Notes: generated by a model from the sequence alone, not told the origin. A DNA stretch of 7,027 nucleotides from Candidatus Galligastranaerophilus intestinigallinarum (GCA_018715855.1 DVKW01000085.1:1-7027); one strand, 5' to 3'. Positions 1 to 6,226 are shown, counted from the stretch's first letter. Translations and numbers: made by a program.

Positions 1-156
1 AGATGAATTAACCTCTAACCCGCCAAAAACAAGCGTTATGGGGTTAAATATAGAATCTTTTGCATCGGATAAAATGCTTCTTTCTTTTGTAGAAACTTCC
101 ATTCCGCTTACATATTTAAGTGCATCTGATACATTTGAAACATTGTTAATGCTCAT
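1..156 (-). CDS. Hypothetical protein, N-terminal fragment (runs off window)
   Basis: This is an open frame of 52 codons read on the minus strand from an ATG at 156-154 to the window edge without a stop. It is preceded by a good Shine-Dalgarno core, GGAG at 167-164, 7 nt from the ATG, which supports both the gene and its start. The visible N-terminus begins MSINNVSNVSDALKYVSG and continues with a mixed polar and hydrophobic stretch. It has no signal peptide and no motif I recognise. The gene diverges from mrnC across a 120-bp spacer. I do not recognise the family and assign no function. Confidence 0.7.
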   Translation of the reverse strand, partial: MSINNVSNVSDALKYVSGMEVSTKERSILSDAKDSIFNPITLVFGGLEVNSS

Positions 157-213
157 AAATAAACTCCGAAAATAAACTTTCCCTATATAAAAATAAAGTT
201 ATTTTTGCCCTTG

Positions 214-256
214 AAATTGATACCAATTTATAAAATATTAACTTTTGTAAATTGGT
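214..256. repeat. Operator-like inverted repeats in divergent spacer
   Basis: AAATTG (214-219) and CAATTT (224-229) form a 6-bp dyad with a 4-nt spacer. The right part extends to ACCAATTTA (222-230), which is perfectly inverted as TAAATTGGT at 248-256 with a 17-nt loop. The element therefore has three half-sites of the type AAATTG. The last one lies just upstream of the putative -10 box of mrnC, where a regulator could act. The region is AT-rich, so a chance origin is possible. Confidence 0.4.
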
Positions 257-259
257 TTA

Positions 260-270
260 TATGCTAAAAT
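260..270 (+). promoter_or_regulatory. Putative extended -10 promoter of mrnC
   Basis: TGC followed by TAAAAT (265-270) matches an extended -10 element (TGN then a one-mismatch TATAAT). No convincing -35 box is present, which an extended -10 can tolerate. Transcription would start about 6-7 nt downstream, at or next to the mrnC ATG at 277. With no Shine-Dalgarno sequence before that ATG, a leaderless transcript is suggested. This is inferred from sequence only. Confidence 0.45.
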
Positions 271-276
271 AACAAA

Positions 277-636
277 ATGAAAGAATATAATTTAAAACAA
301 TATGCTCATATCGGAGATGCCGTTTGGGAGCTTTTTATTCGTGAATTTGTTATTCAAAAGTTCAGCGTTCAAAAAACAATTCACACGGAAACGGTTAAAT
401 ATGTAAATGCAGATTTTCAAAGTTCTTTAATTGAACTTTTAGAACCATATTTAACAGATGATGAAAAAGAGCTTTTAAAAAGGGGAAGAAACTTATCTTT
501 AACGATTTCAAAAAAACATAATCCTCAAACCCACAGGCTTGCAACAGCTTTTGAAGTTTTAATCGGCTATTTTTACTTAAACAATAAGCCCCGCTTAAAC
601 CAAATATTTGAAATAATTAATGAAAAAGCATTATAA
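277..636 (+). CDS. mrnC: Mini-ribonuclease 3 (Mini-III)
   Basis: This 119-residue protein is a stand-alone RNase III catalytic domain without a double-stranded-RNA-binding domain, as in the Mini-III family. In Bacillus subtilis Mini-III is a cytosolic homodimer that trims the ends of the 23S rRNA precursor with Mg2+. Visible family motifs are YAHIGDAVWEL at 9-19 with the presumed metal ligand D14, the H36 to YVNA (42-45) segment, RGRN at 69-72, and ATAFEVLIGYFYL at 89-101 with E93. These correspond to the conserved RNase III acidic residues, so the enzyme looks intact, and the length is normal or slightly short for the family. The ATG at 277 has no Shine-Dalgarno site but sits 6 nt after a -10-like box. 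The histidine kinase gene follows after 8 nt on the same strand. Confidence 0.93.
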   Translation: MKEYNLKQYAHIGDAVWELFIREFVIQKFSVQKTIHTETVKYVNADFQSSLIELLEPYLTDDEKELLKRGRNLSLTISKKHNPQTHRLATAFEVLIGYFYLNNKPRLNQIFEIINEKAL

Positions 637-637
637 T
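608..637 (+). promoter_or_regulatory. Putative sigma70 promoter for histidine kinase gene
   Basis: TTGAAA (608-613, five of six matches to TTGACA), an 18-bp spacer and a perfect TATAAT (632-637) lie in the last codons of mrnC, the -10 box overlapping its TAA stop. The kinase ATG at 645 is 7 nt beyond the -10 box, which would place it at or beside the transcription start, giving a leaderless mRNA. AT-rich sequence yields such matches by chance, so confidence is moderate. Confidence 0.45.
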
Positions 638-644
638 TAAATTT

Positions 645-1382
645 ATGGACAATAAAAAAGAATTTTTATCTACAATAAACCATGAAATAAGAACCCCCCT
701 AACAAGCATCAAAGGGTTTGCAGAAACTATTTTATCTTCTTATGATAAATTAAGCGATGAACAAAAAAAGAAATTTATAAATATAATAAAAGAACAATCA
801 ATAAGGCTTATAAACCTTGTTGAAAACGCTTTAAATGCAGCAGATAGCGATGTTGACTATAATAATTTGGTGTTTAAAAAAACAGATATAAATGAAATTT
901 TATTAAAATCAATTGATGTTGTAAAAGTTAATTATAAAAATTTTATTTTTGAAAAAAACCTTTCAAATGGGCTTTTTTCAAGCTTAGATAAAGACGCCTT
1001 AGAGCAAATTTTTATAAACATTTTAGATAATGCTTGTAAATATTCAAATAATTCCAATAAAGTTGAAATAAAAACATATTTTAAAGATAACAAAAACTAT
1101 ATTTCAATCAAAAATTTCGGTGAAATTATTGAAGATTGTGAAAAAGAAAAAATATTTGATAAATTCTATAGAACCCAAACCTACCTTACATCAAAAGTTC
1201 AAGGTTCAGGGCTGGGGCTTTTTATTGTTAAAACTTTAATTTCAAAAATGAACGGTGAAATTCAAGTTAATAGCAGTAAAAAAGAAAAAAGCGTTGAATT
1301 TTTAATTGGCTTTCCTGTTTTTATTTTGGAAGATTTCACAAAATTAAGCCATAAAAATTTAAAAAGGAGCCAAAATGTATAA
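645..1382 (+). CDS. Sensorless cytosolic histidine kinase (HisKA + HATPase_c)
   Basis: This 245-residue protein consists almost only of the kinase core. The HisKA H-box is INHEIRTPLT at 11-20 with phospho-acceptor H13. The ATP-binding domain has an N-box around N125/N129 (FINILDNACKYS), an F-box IFDKFYR (170-176) and a G2 box GSGLGL (187-192). The G1 box is unusual: KNFGE (156-160) replaces DxGxG, leaving N157 where the adenine-contacting Asp is expected. No transmembrane helix, PAS, GAF or HAMP domain precedes the H-box, so input must come from a partner protein or a soluble signal. The start is tight because the H-box begins about 10 residues in and the mrnC stop is 8 nt upstream. No Shine-Dalgarno site is seen. 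The 3' end overlaps the receiver gene by 8 bp, implying a cognate pair; phosphotransfer to its second receiver is inferred. Confidence 0.9.
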   Translation: MDNKKEFLSTINHEIRTPLTSIKGFAETILSSYDKLSDEQKKKFINIIKEQSIRLINLVENALNAADSDVDYNNLVFKKTDINEILLKSIDVVKVNYKNFIFEKNLSNGLFSSLDKDALEQIFINILDNACKYSNNSNKVEIKTYFKDNKNYISIKNFGEIIEDCEKEKIFDKFYRTQTYLTSKVQGSGLGLFIVKTLISKMNGEIQVNSSKKEKSVEFLIGFPVFILEDFTKLSHKNLKRSQNV

Positions 1383-2682
1383 TCCTTCCGTTTTAATTAT
1401 AAGCAAAAGGAAAGAACTTGCTATTCGTTATAAAAAAATTCTAAAACTCCTTATGGCAGATGTTACCCTTGTGAATAATTTATCTGATGCAATCGGTGAA
1501 ATCAGAAATAATGAATTTGAATTCATAATAATTTCAGATACCATTGAAGAAAATGTAAAAGAATTTATTAAAAAGGTTCGAATTTTAACATATAATTTTA
1601 GGCCATCTATTATTGCAGTTTCAAAATCAGATGAATTATCCGATAAGCTTGAACTTTTAGATTCAGGCGCAGATGATTTCTTATCTGAATCTATGCCAAA
1701 TCGTGAATTTCAAGCAAGAATAAATGCGCATATAAGAAGGCATATTGAAAGTTTAATTAACCCCTTGACGGGCTTTTTAAACGAAAAATTAACAAGAAAA
1801 AACCTGAATAAGGTTATTTTGAAAAATAAAAATCTTGCTTTTATTTTAATTTCAATAGATGGAATTAACGCATACAGGGAAATTTACGGTGAAATTGCTT
1901 CTGAAAAAGTTTTACAAACTATTGGTGCCATAATTTCATCCGCCCTTACAAAAGAAGATACCGTTGGGCATTGGAGCCAAAATGAATTTTTAATTGTTAC
2001 AAGCAATATGAAAGCTGAAAAATTGGCGGAATTTTTTGCGTTTGCCTTTGATAACATTTTAAACAGGTTTTATACCGAATTTGATTTTGCAAATAAATTT
2101 ACGATTAATTCAACCAATTCGAAAGAAGAAAAAAAGGTTTCATTAATGAAACTTGTTGAGGCGGTTATGGAATATAGCCCGACTTTGCAAAAAAATTCTT
2201 ACGAAATAATTCAAAATCTTTTTAATTTAATTAAACCTTTGAAAAACAATGAAAAATCAAGCTATATAATAGACAGGCCAAAGTTAAGGGGCTCTGTTGA
2301 CGACATTCAAAAAAACAAAATTTTAATTATGGAAAAAGACGAAGCCTTGGGGCTTTTGATTGAAACAAATTGCATTATAAACGGTTATCGTGCCAAAATT
2401 TGTGAAAGTTATGAAAATTTTATTGAATATATAAAAGCTTTCTTGCCCGATTTAATTATTTTGGATTGGGGCAGAGAAAACGAAAAAGACGGGCTTTTAG
2501 CGCTTGATGCCGCAAAAAAATTCTATCAAAAAAGAAAAGAAAAAATGCCCGCAGTCATTTTTTCAACAAATATTTTAGACAAAAAAACAATTTTATCTAA
2601 AGGTGCAGATTTTTACCTTCCAAAACCCTATAGCATAAAAACTTTAATTAAAACCATAGATAAATTTTTAAACAATTTTTAG
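1375..2682 (+). CDS. REC / degenerate GGDEF / REC response regulator
   Basis: The 435-residue protein has three domains. REC1 (about 5-122) keeps a candidate phospho-acceptor, D55 (FIIISD), but lacks the N-terminal acidic pair (S10-K11 instead) and has E105 where the conserved Lys is expected, so it is probably a pseudo-receiver. The middle domain (about 130-250) starts LTGFLNEK and contains SIDGINAYREIYGE (160-173), typical of GGDEF folds. Its signature is SQNEF (201-205), so diguanylate cyclase activity is unlikely. A helical linker leads to REC2 (about 314-435), which looks functional: E320/D322, phospho-acceptor D364 (IILDW), S397/T398 and K417 in LPKPY. No DNA-binding domain is present, so output is probably by protein contact. 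AAGGAG at 1364-1369, 5 nt before the ATG, fixes the start. The gene overlaps the kinase gene and is followed by a terminator. Confidence 0.88.
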   Translation: MYNPSVLIISKRKELAIRYKKILKLLMADVTLVNNLSDAIGEIRNNEFEFIIISDTIEENVKEFIKKVRILTYNFRPSIIAVSKSDELSDKLELLDSGADDFLSESMPNREFQARINAHIRRHIESLINPLTGFLNEKLTRKNLNKVILKNKNLAFILISIDGINAYREIYGEIASEKVLQTIGAIISSALTKEDTVGHWSQNEFLIVTSNMKAEKLAEFFAFAFDNILNRFYTEFDFANKFTINSTNSKEEKKVSLMKLVEAVMEYSPTLQKNSYEIIQNLFNLIKPLKNNEKSSYIIDRPKLRGSVDDIQKNKILIMEKDEALGLLIETNCIINGYRAKICESYENFIEYIKAFLPDLIILDWGRENEKDGLLALDAAKKFYQKRKEKMPAVIFSTNILDKKTILSKGADFYLPKPYSIKTLIKTIDKFLNNF

Positions 2683-2687
2683 CAAAT

Positions 2688-2719
2688 AAAAAAGCTTCAA
2701 TTAAAGTTGAAGCTTTTTT
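2688..2719. terminator. Bidirectional intrinsic terminator
   Basis: A perfect 13-bp inverted repeat, six A plus GCTTCAA (2688-2700) against TTGAAGC plus six T (2707-2719), has a 6-nt loop. The A tract on one side and T tract on the other let it terminate both strands. It begins 6 nt after the receiver gene's stop and ends 23 nt past the rpmB stop, as expected between convergent genes. Confidence 0.9.
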
Positions 2720-2742
2720 CTGAATTAATTTATGCTTTTTAA

Positions 2743-2937
2743 TTAAACAGCTTTTGTAAAGTTGCCTTTTCTAATGCATGATGTGCAAACTTTTGCTCTT
2801 TTAACCGTGCCGTTTGCAAGAACGATTTTAACCGGTTGAAGGTTTGGCATTTGCCTGTACACATTGTGTTTATGTGAAAAAGAAAGCTTTGAAGCTTTTT
2901 TTGCTGTTTTACCGCATATATCGCAAACTACTGACAT
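2743..2937 (-). CDS. rpmB: 50S ribosomal protein L28
   Basis: This 64-residue basic protein matches bacterial L28, a structural component of the large ribosomal subunit. The N-terminus MSVVCDICGK is followed by the family's SHKHN and MPNLQPV segments (21-36) and the late CTSCIRKG (51-58). Four cysteines, C5, C8, C51 and C54, form the zinc-binding (C+) version of the protein; many bacteria have cysteine-free L28. Length is normal. A Shine-Dalgarno AAAGGA (2950-2945), 7 nt before the ATG, confirms the start, and a consensus -35 box upstream indicates its own promoter. It converges on the receiver gene and shares the terminator at 2688-2719. Confidence 0.95.
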   Translation of the reverse strand: MSVVCDICGKTAKKASKLSFSHKHNVYRQMPNLQPVKIVLANGTVKRAKVCTSCIRKGNFTKAV

Positions 2938-2974
2938 TTTATAGTCCTTTCAACAAAATTTGTGTGTTAATTTT

Positions 2975-3003
2975 AAATTAAAACAAACATGAAATGTTGT
3001 CAA
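2975..3003 (-). promoter_or_regulatory. Putative rpmB promoter
   Basis: On the minus strand a perfect TTGACA (3003-2998) is followed by a 17-bp spacer and TAATTT (2980-2975), a weak -10 box. A better TAAAAT lies at 2975-2970 but 22 bp from the -35 box. A short dyad, AACAT GAA ATGTT (2986-2998), occupies the spacer. The position, between the SPOR stop and the rpmB Shine-Dalgarno site, suits independent expression of rpmB. Confidence 0.55.
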
Positions 3004-3019
3004 ACCATATTGTTAAGTT

Positions 3020-3829
3020 TTATTGAAGAATCCAAACGTCATATCCTTGAGCTTTTAATTTTGAGGCAATTGCTTTTGCATAATCAAAACTGTCATATGA
3101 ACCTACTTGAATTGCATAATATGTGCTTACTTTTCTAACAAACGGGCTGACACCTTCAGGAAGATTTGTTATTGTATCTTTAACTTTTCTGGCATCTTCA
3201 AGAGAATAATATTTTCCGATTAAAACTTTTGAAGCCACATTTGGTGTTTCAAGCGCACCCAGTGGCGTTACAACAGGTTTTACCGGAAGTTTTGGCTTTA
3301 TTGCAACTTTGTTTTGTTCAGGTGTTGTGGTTTCTTGTTTTGGGGCAGTTTTTTCTTTTTGTTCAGTTTGCGGCTTGTTTTGCACAAGGTTCATTGCAAG
3401 CTGTTTTTCTGCAGTTTTAATAACTTCTTCACTGTTTGTTTTCAGGTTGTTAAATTCTTCCCTTGAAATAACTTCGCCCTGTTCTTTCTTTTCAACCACT
3501 CTGCTTTCAGACGGGCCTTTTTCTTCTTGTTGAATTAAAAACAGCCTTTTATCTATCGTGAATTTATGAAGATTTTCATCTTCTTCAATTTCATTATTTT
3601 CTGTTTCCATTTTTTCAATTTCTTGTTCAACTTTTCCCATTCTTCCATATTCGATGTCGATTTTAGAAGATTTTGAGGCAATAAAAATCATTGCTAAAAT
3701 AAAAATTGAAACAAAGGTAACGGCGCAAATAATTCCAACCGCTTTTTTGTCTTTTTTCTTTTCAACGGCAGCTTTTGAAAAGGTTTTGTTTCTCTTATAG
3801 GTTAGATAATCAAAAGGTTCCATGCCCAT
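3020..3829 (-). CDS. Single-pass membrane SPOR-domain protein
   Basis: This 269-residue bitopic protein has a basic cytoplasmic N-terminus (1-29, KKKDKK at 24-29), one hydrophobic helix at about 30-52, a long charged, low-complexity extracytoplasmic linker (55-195, rich in Glu, Lys, Gln, Pro and Thr), and a C-terminal SPOR domain (about 199-269). The SPOR domain shows VLIGKYYSLEDARKV (202-216) and YYAIQVGSYDSFDYAKA (237-253), ending in VWILQ. SPOR domains bind glycan strands stripped of stem peptides, typically at the division septum, so an envelope or division role is inferred; no enzyme domain is present. The start at 3829 has GGGG (3841-3838) about 8 nt upstream; an ATG two codons later is an alternative. 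It lies 15 nt after DUF366, and the stop is followed directly by the rpmB promoter with no terminator seen. Confidence 0.87.
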   Translation of the reverse strand: MGMEPFDYLTYKRNKTFSKAAVEKKKDKKAVGIICAVTFVSIFILAMIFIASKSSKIDIEYGRMGKVEQEIEKMETENNEIEEDENLHKFTIDKRLFLIQQEEKGPSESRVVEKKEQGEVISREEFNNLKTNSEEVIKTAEKQLAMNLVQNKPQTEQKEKTAPKQETTTPEQNKVAIKPKLPVKPVVTPLGALETPNVASKVLIGKYYSLEDARKVKDTITNLPEGVSPFVRKVSTYYAIQVGSYDSFDYAKAIASKLKAQGYDVWILQ

Positions 3830-3844
3830 ATAATATACCCCAAT

Positions 3845-4396
3845 CTATACGCCTCTTACTTTTACTTTTGCAAATTCGATGTCTTCCATCTCTAAACAAA
3901 ATCTTTTCATAATTTCTTCAATAAGGCAATCCTCATCAATAATTTCCATATCTTTGACGGAAGAAACGCTAATGGGTGCCCCTGTTGAAACTAAATTAAT
4001 TCCGGTGTGAACAAGGGTGGAAACTGTTGATTTTGTTGCAATTGAAACAGAAAGCTTTTTATTGTTATAAAAAAGGTCATCCCCTTTTCTTTTAACATTA
4101 ACCCCCATATCTTCCAAGGTTTCTTTAATGATTGATATAAAAAGCCTTTGCCTTATCACCATTTCTCTTAAATTTGAATTAAAAACTTCAATAATAAAGT
4201 TTGCCATTTTGTCGCTTTTAATGGGTTCATTGTTTATAACATCTTCAATATCAACCATCTCTGTTAAATGAACATCAACAGGGCCCCTAAAGCAAACAAT
4301 GGCATCTCCTTTAATGTGGAAATTTTTGTAAATCCAATGAGGGGAAAGTTCTGAACCTGTATATTTAATTTCTTTATCTATAAATAATTTTTCCAT
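3845..4396 (-). CDS. DUF366 family protein
   Basis: The 183-residue protein fits the uncharacterised DUF366 family, known from archaea and some bacteria. Recognisable segments are SPHWIYKNF (18-26), GDAIVCFRG (30-38), MVDIEDV (47-53), RQRLF (82-86), RKGDDLFYNNKKLSVSIAT (103-121) and VSTLVHTGIN (125-134). The KGDDL then KKLSVSIAT stretch is reminiscent of the substrate-binding Lys loop of lipoate/biotin ligases; that resemblance is my inference. The protein is soluble, with no signal peptide or membrane helix. It follows queC by 13 nt and precedes the SPOR gene by 15 nt, so it is probably co-transcribed. The ATG has no Shine-Dalgarno site, suggesting translation coupled to queC. The function is not known; the queC neighbour hints at 7-deazaguanine or related nucleotide chemistry. 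Confidence 0.88.
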   Translation of the reverse strand: MEKLFIDKEIKYTGSELSPHWIYKNFHIKGDAIVCFRGPVDVHLTEMVDIEDVINNEPIKSDKMANFIIEVFNSNLREMVIRQRLFISIIKETLEDMGVNVKRKGDDLFYNNKKLSVSIATKSTVSTLVHTGINLVSTGAPISVSSVKDMEIIDEDCLIEEIMKRFCLEMEDIEFAKVKVRGV

Positions 4397-4409
4397 AATC
4401 TAAGTTTAT

Positions 4410-5084
4410 TTAAAATATGATATTTAGCAAGTTTTTATTATTTGATTTTACAATTGCACTATGTAGCCTTTTGCAAGATTCGCAAACGCCGCAGTGGCTT
4501 TTGCCTGTTTTTTTAATTGAATTGTAGCAGCTTTTTAAAAGTGAAAAATCAACATTCAAATTAACCCCTTCCTGAACAATTTCATATTTTTCCAAATTAG
4601 CGCAAGGGGCTAAAATTTTTGGTTTTTTTAAGGTTGAAAGTTTAAAAAATTCATCTGCAATATTGTTAAATTGAATTGAATTATCGCTAAAAGTTTCAGC
4701 TTCTTCTTTGTTTGCACCAAAAATAATGTAGTCTATATTAAAGCTGTCGCAATACATTGCAGCTATATTTAAAAATAAACCGTTTCTGTTTGGAACCCAA
4801 ACGGCTTTCATTGAATCTATTCCTAATTCTTCAAATTCAAGGGTTTTAGAAGAATCTGTAAGGGCATTATTTGAAACTTCTTTTAAAAAAGGAAGTTCAA
4901 TTATTTTATGTTCAATATTAAATTTGGCTGCAATTTTTTTAGCTGCATCAATTTCATCTAAAGCGGCTTTTTGCCCGTAATTAAAAGTTAAGGCTAAAAC
5001 AACGTCGCATTCTTTTTGCGCCATATAAAGGCTGACTAAAGAATCAAGCCCCGAAGATAAAAGAATAACCCCTTTTTTATTCAT
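4410..5084 (-). CDS. queC: 7-cyano-7-deazaguanine (preQ0) synthase, QueC family
   Basis: QueC enzymes convert 7-carboxy-7-deazaguanine, ammonia and ATP to preQ0, the precursor of queuosine in tRNA. The 224-residue protein has an N-terminal ATP pyrophosphatase P-loop, LLSSGLDS (8-15), then FNYGQKA (34-40), VPNRNGLFLNIAA (97-109), GANKEEAETFSDNS (123-136) and a zinc site C186, C198, C201, C204 (SCY then CGVCESC). The EEAETFSDNS loop resembles archaeal QueC rather than the bacterial GYPDCR type, and the P-loop reads SSG instead of SGG. I chose the ATG at 5084: it gives a normal QueC N-terminus (MNKKGVILL), has AAAGG upstream, and overlaps the HEAT gene by 8 bp. The longer frame from 5162 would add 26 Lys/Met-rich residues. 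No queD, queE or queF is in the window. Confidence 0.88.
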   Translation of the reverse strand: MNKKGVILLSSGLDSLVSLYMAQKECDVVLALTFNYGQKAALDEIDAAKKIAAKFNIEHKIIELPFLKEVSNNALTDSSKTLEFEELGIDSMKAVWVPNRNGLFLNIAAMYCDSFNIDYIIFGANKEEAETFSDNSIQFNNIADEFFKLSTLKKPKILAPCANLEKYEIVQEGVNLNVDFSLLKSCYNSIKKTGKSHCGVCESCKRLHSAIVKSNNKNLLNIIF

Positions 5085-6030
5085 CTGTTTCTTGCCTTTC
5101 ATCTTCATATTCTCTATAAATTTCATCCGCTTCATCTTTTGCTGCAATCGGCAAAGTTTCATCTTTTAAAATTTCAAATAAAGCTTCTTTACCTTTCAGG
5201 TTATAAAGCGCAATAACCGCATTTTTAATAACTTCTTCATCGGTATCTTTTAATTTTTCTTTTATAATTTCATAAGCATTTTCATCTTCGGAATTCATAA
5301 GGCATTCAATGGCGTTAATCCTAACTCTTGGGGAATCATCGTCAAGCGCATTTTTAAAAGCGGTGATAATCCTTTTGTTGCTTTGAAAATTAATTTTTGT
5401 AATTGCTTCCATCACTCTTTCTTTTAAAAAAGTGAATTTATCCAAGAAATTTTTCTTTGCTTCTAATATTGTTAAAAACGGGTCAATAGCCCTCATATCG
5501 CCAATCATACCCAAGGCAACGGCGGCAGATTCCCTAACATAAACAGATTTTTCATCTTCATCTGATACAACATTTATTAAAGATTCAACTGCAATTTTAT
5601 CGCCGATTTTTCCTAAGGCTTCGGCTGCCTGAAAGCGCATTTTATAATTTGCCGATTTATCATTCAGGCAATATAAAAGAACGGGAATGCATTTTTTGTC
5701 TTTATAATATGAAATTGCTTTTATGCAAAAAGTTTTAAGGTTAATAATTTCATTTTTATCAACTTTTTCATCAAATTTTTTGCTCATTAAAAAGTCAATA
5801 AGGTCATCCAAATTTTCTTCAAATTTTAATGTTGCAATTTCTTGAATAGTATTTTTTAAAAGCTTAATATCGCTCGATTCAAATAAAATGCTTCTTAAAA
5901 GAAAGGTTAATTCGTTTTTGTCGTATTTATTTTTTATTTGGTCGAAAAACTTATCAGGGTCAAATTCTGCCTGTTTTAAAATTGTTTGAAATTCGGTTTT
6001 TGATTCAAGCGGCGGCCTTTTTTCTTCCAT
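5077..6030 (-). CDS. HEAT-repeat protein
   Basis: This 317-residue, charged, soluble protein is all-helical in appearance. HEAT repeats are clearest at 131-190, where RFQAAEALGKIGDKIAVESL and VRESAAVALGMIGDMRAIDP are two tandem copies, with weaker copies near 101-125, 203-245 and 252-287. Such PBS-lyase-type HEAT repeats form a curved scaffold for protein-protein contacts; no catalytic motif is visible. It has no signal peptide or membrane helix. The ATG at 6030 is the first possible start, since the only upstream in-frame ATG is stopped two codons later. No clear Shine-Dalgarno site precedes it. It heads the unit with queC, DUF366 and SPOR, with a sigma70-like promoter about 60-90 nt upstream. 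The partner is unknown; its translation is coupled to queC by overlap. Confidence 0.85.
   Translation of the reverse strand: MEEKRPPLESKTEFQTILKQAEFDPDKFFDQIKNKYDKNELTFLLRSILFESSDIKLLKNTIQEIATLKFEENLDDLIDFLMSKKFDEKVDKNEIINLKTFCIKAISYYKDKKCIPVLLYCLNDKSANYKMRFQAAEALGKIGDKIAVESLINVVSDEDEKSVYVRESAAVALGMIGDMRAIDPFLTILEAKKNFLDKFTFLKERVMEAITKINFQSNKRIITAFKNALDDDSPRVRINAIECLMNSEDENAYEIIKEKLKDTDEEVIKNAVIALYNLKGKEALFEILKDETLPIAAKDEADEIYREYEDERQETDE
5095..5100 (-). promoter_or_regulatory. Ribosome-binding site that decides the queC start
   Basis: GAAAGG on the minus strand (5100-5095) lies 10 nt before the ATG at 5084, inside the 3' end of the HEAT gene. It supports the internal start over the longer in-frame ATG at 5162. 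Confidence 0.6.
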
Positions 6031-6089
6031 TAATAAAACCCAAATAACAACTAACCTTAACTAAAACATACTATAAAAAAGCCTGAATT

Positions 6090-6118
6090 ACTATAATTGT
6101 ATTCTTTTTTTACTTCAA
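6090..6118 (-). promoter_or_regulatory. Putative promoter of the HEAT-queC-DUF366-SPOR operon
   Basis: On the minus strand TTGAAG (6118-6113) is followed by exactly 17 bp and TATAGT (6095-6090), five of six matches to the -10 consensus. Transcription would start near 6083, leaving a leader of about 50 nt before the HEAT ATG. A second TATAGT at 6075-6070 lacks a good -35 box. The promoter lies downstream of both hairpins, so those would not interrupt this transcript. Confidence 0.55.
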
Positions 6119-6226
6119 ATTTCTTAAAGATATATACTTCTTAAATAACTACCCAAATCGGCTATTTTTAATTTTGATTATTTATATTTTGATAACAACA
6201 AAAGAAAGGAATTTAAAATTAAAGAC

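Noticed and set aside
3229..3533. Plus-strand open frames of 63 and 74 codons
   Set aside because: They lie opposite the low-complexity linker of the SPOR gene, have skewed Phe/Leu/Cys composition and no ribosome-binding sites; antisense shadows.
5085..5162. Longer queC start at 5162
   Set aside because: It adds 26 Met/Lys-rich residues that are the frame-shifted end of the HEAT gene; the ATG at 5084 has an upstream AAAGG and a normal QueC N-terminus.
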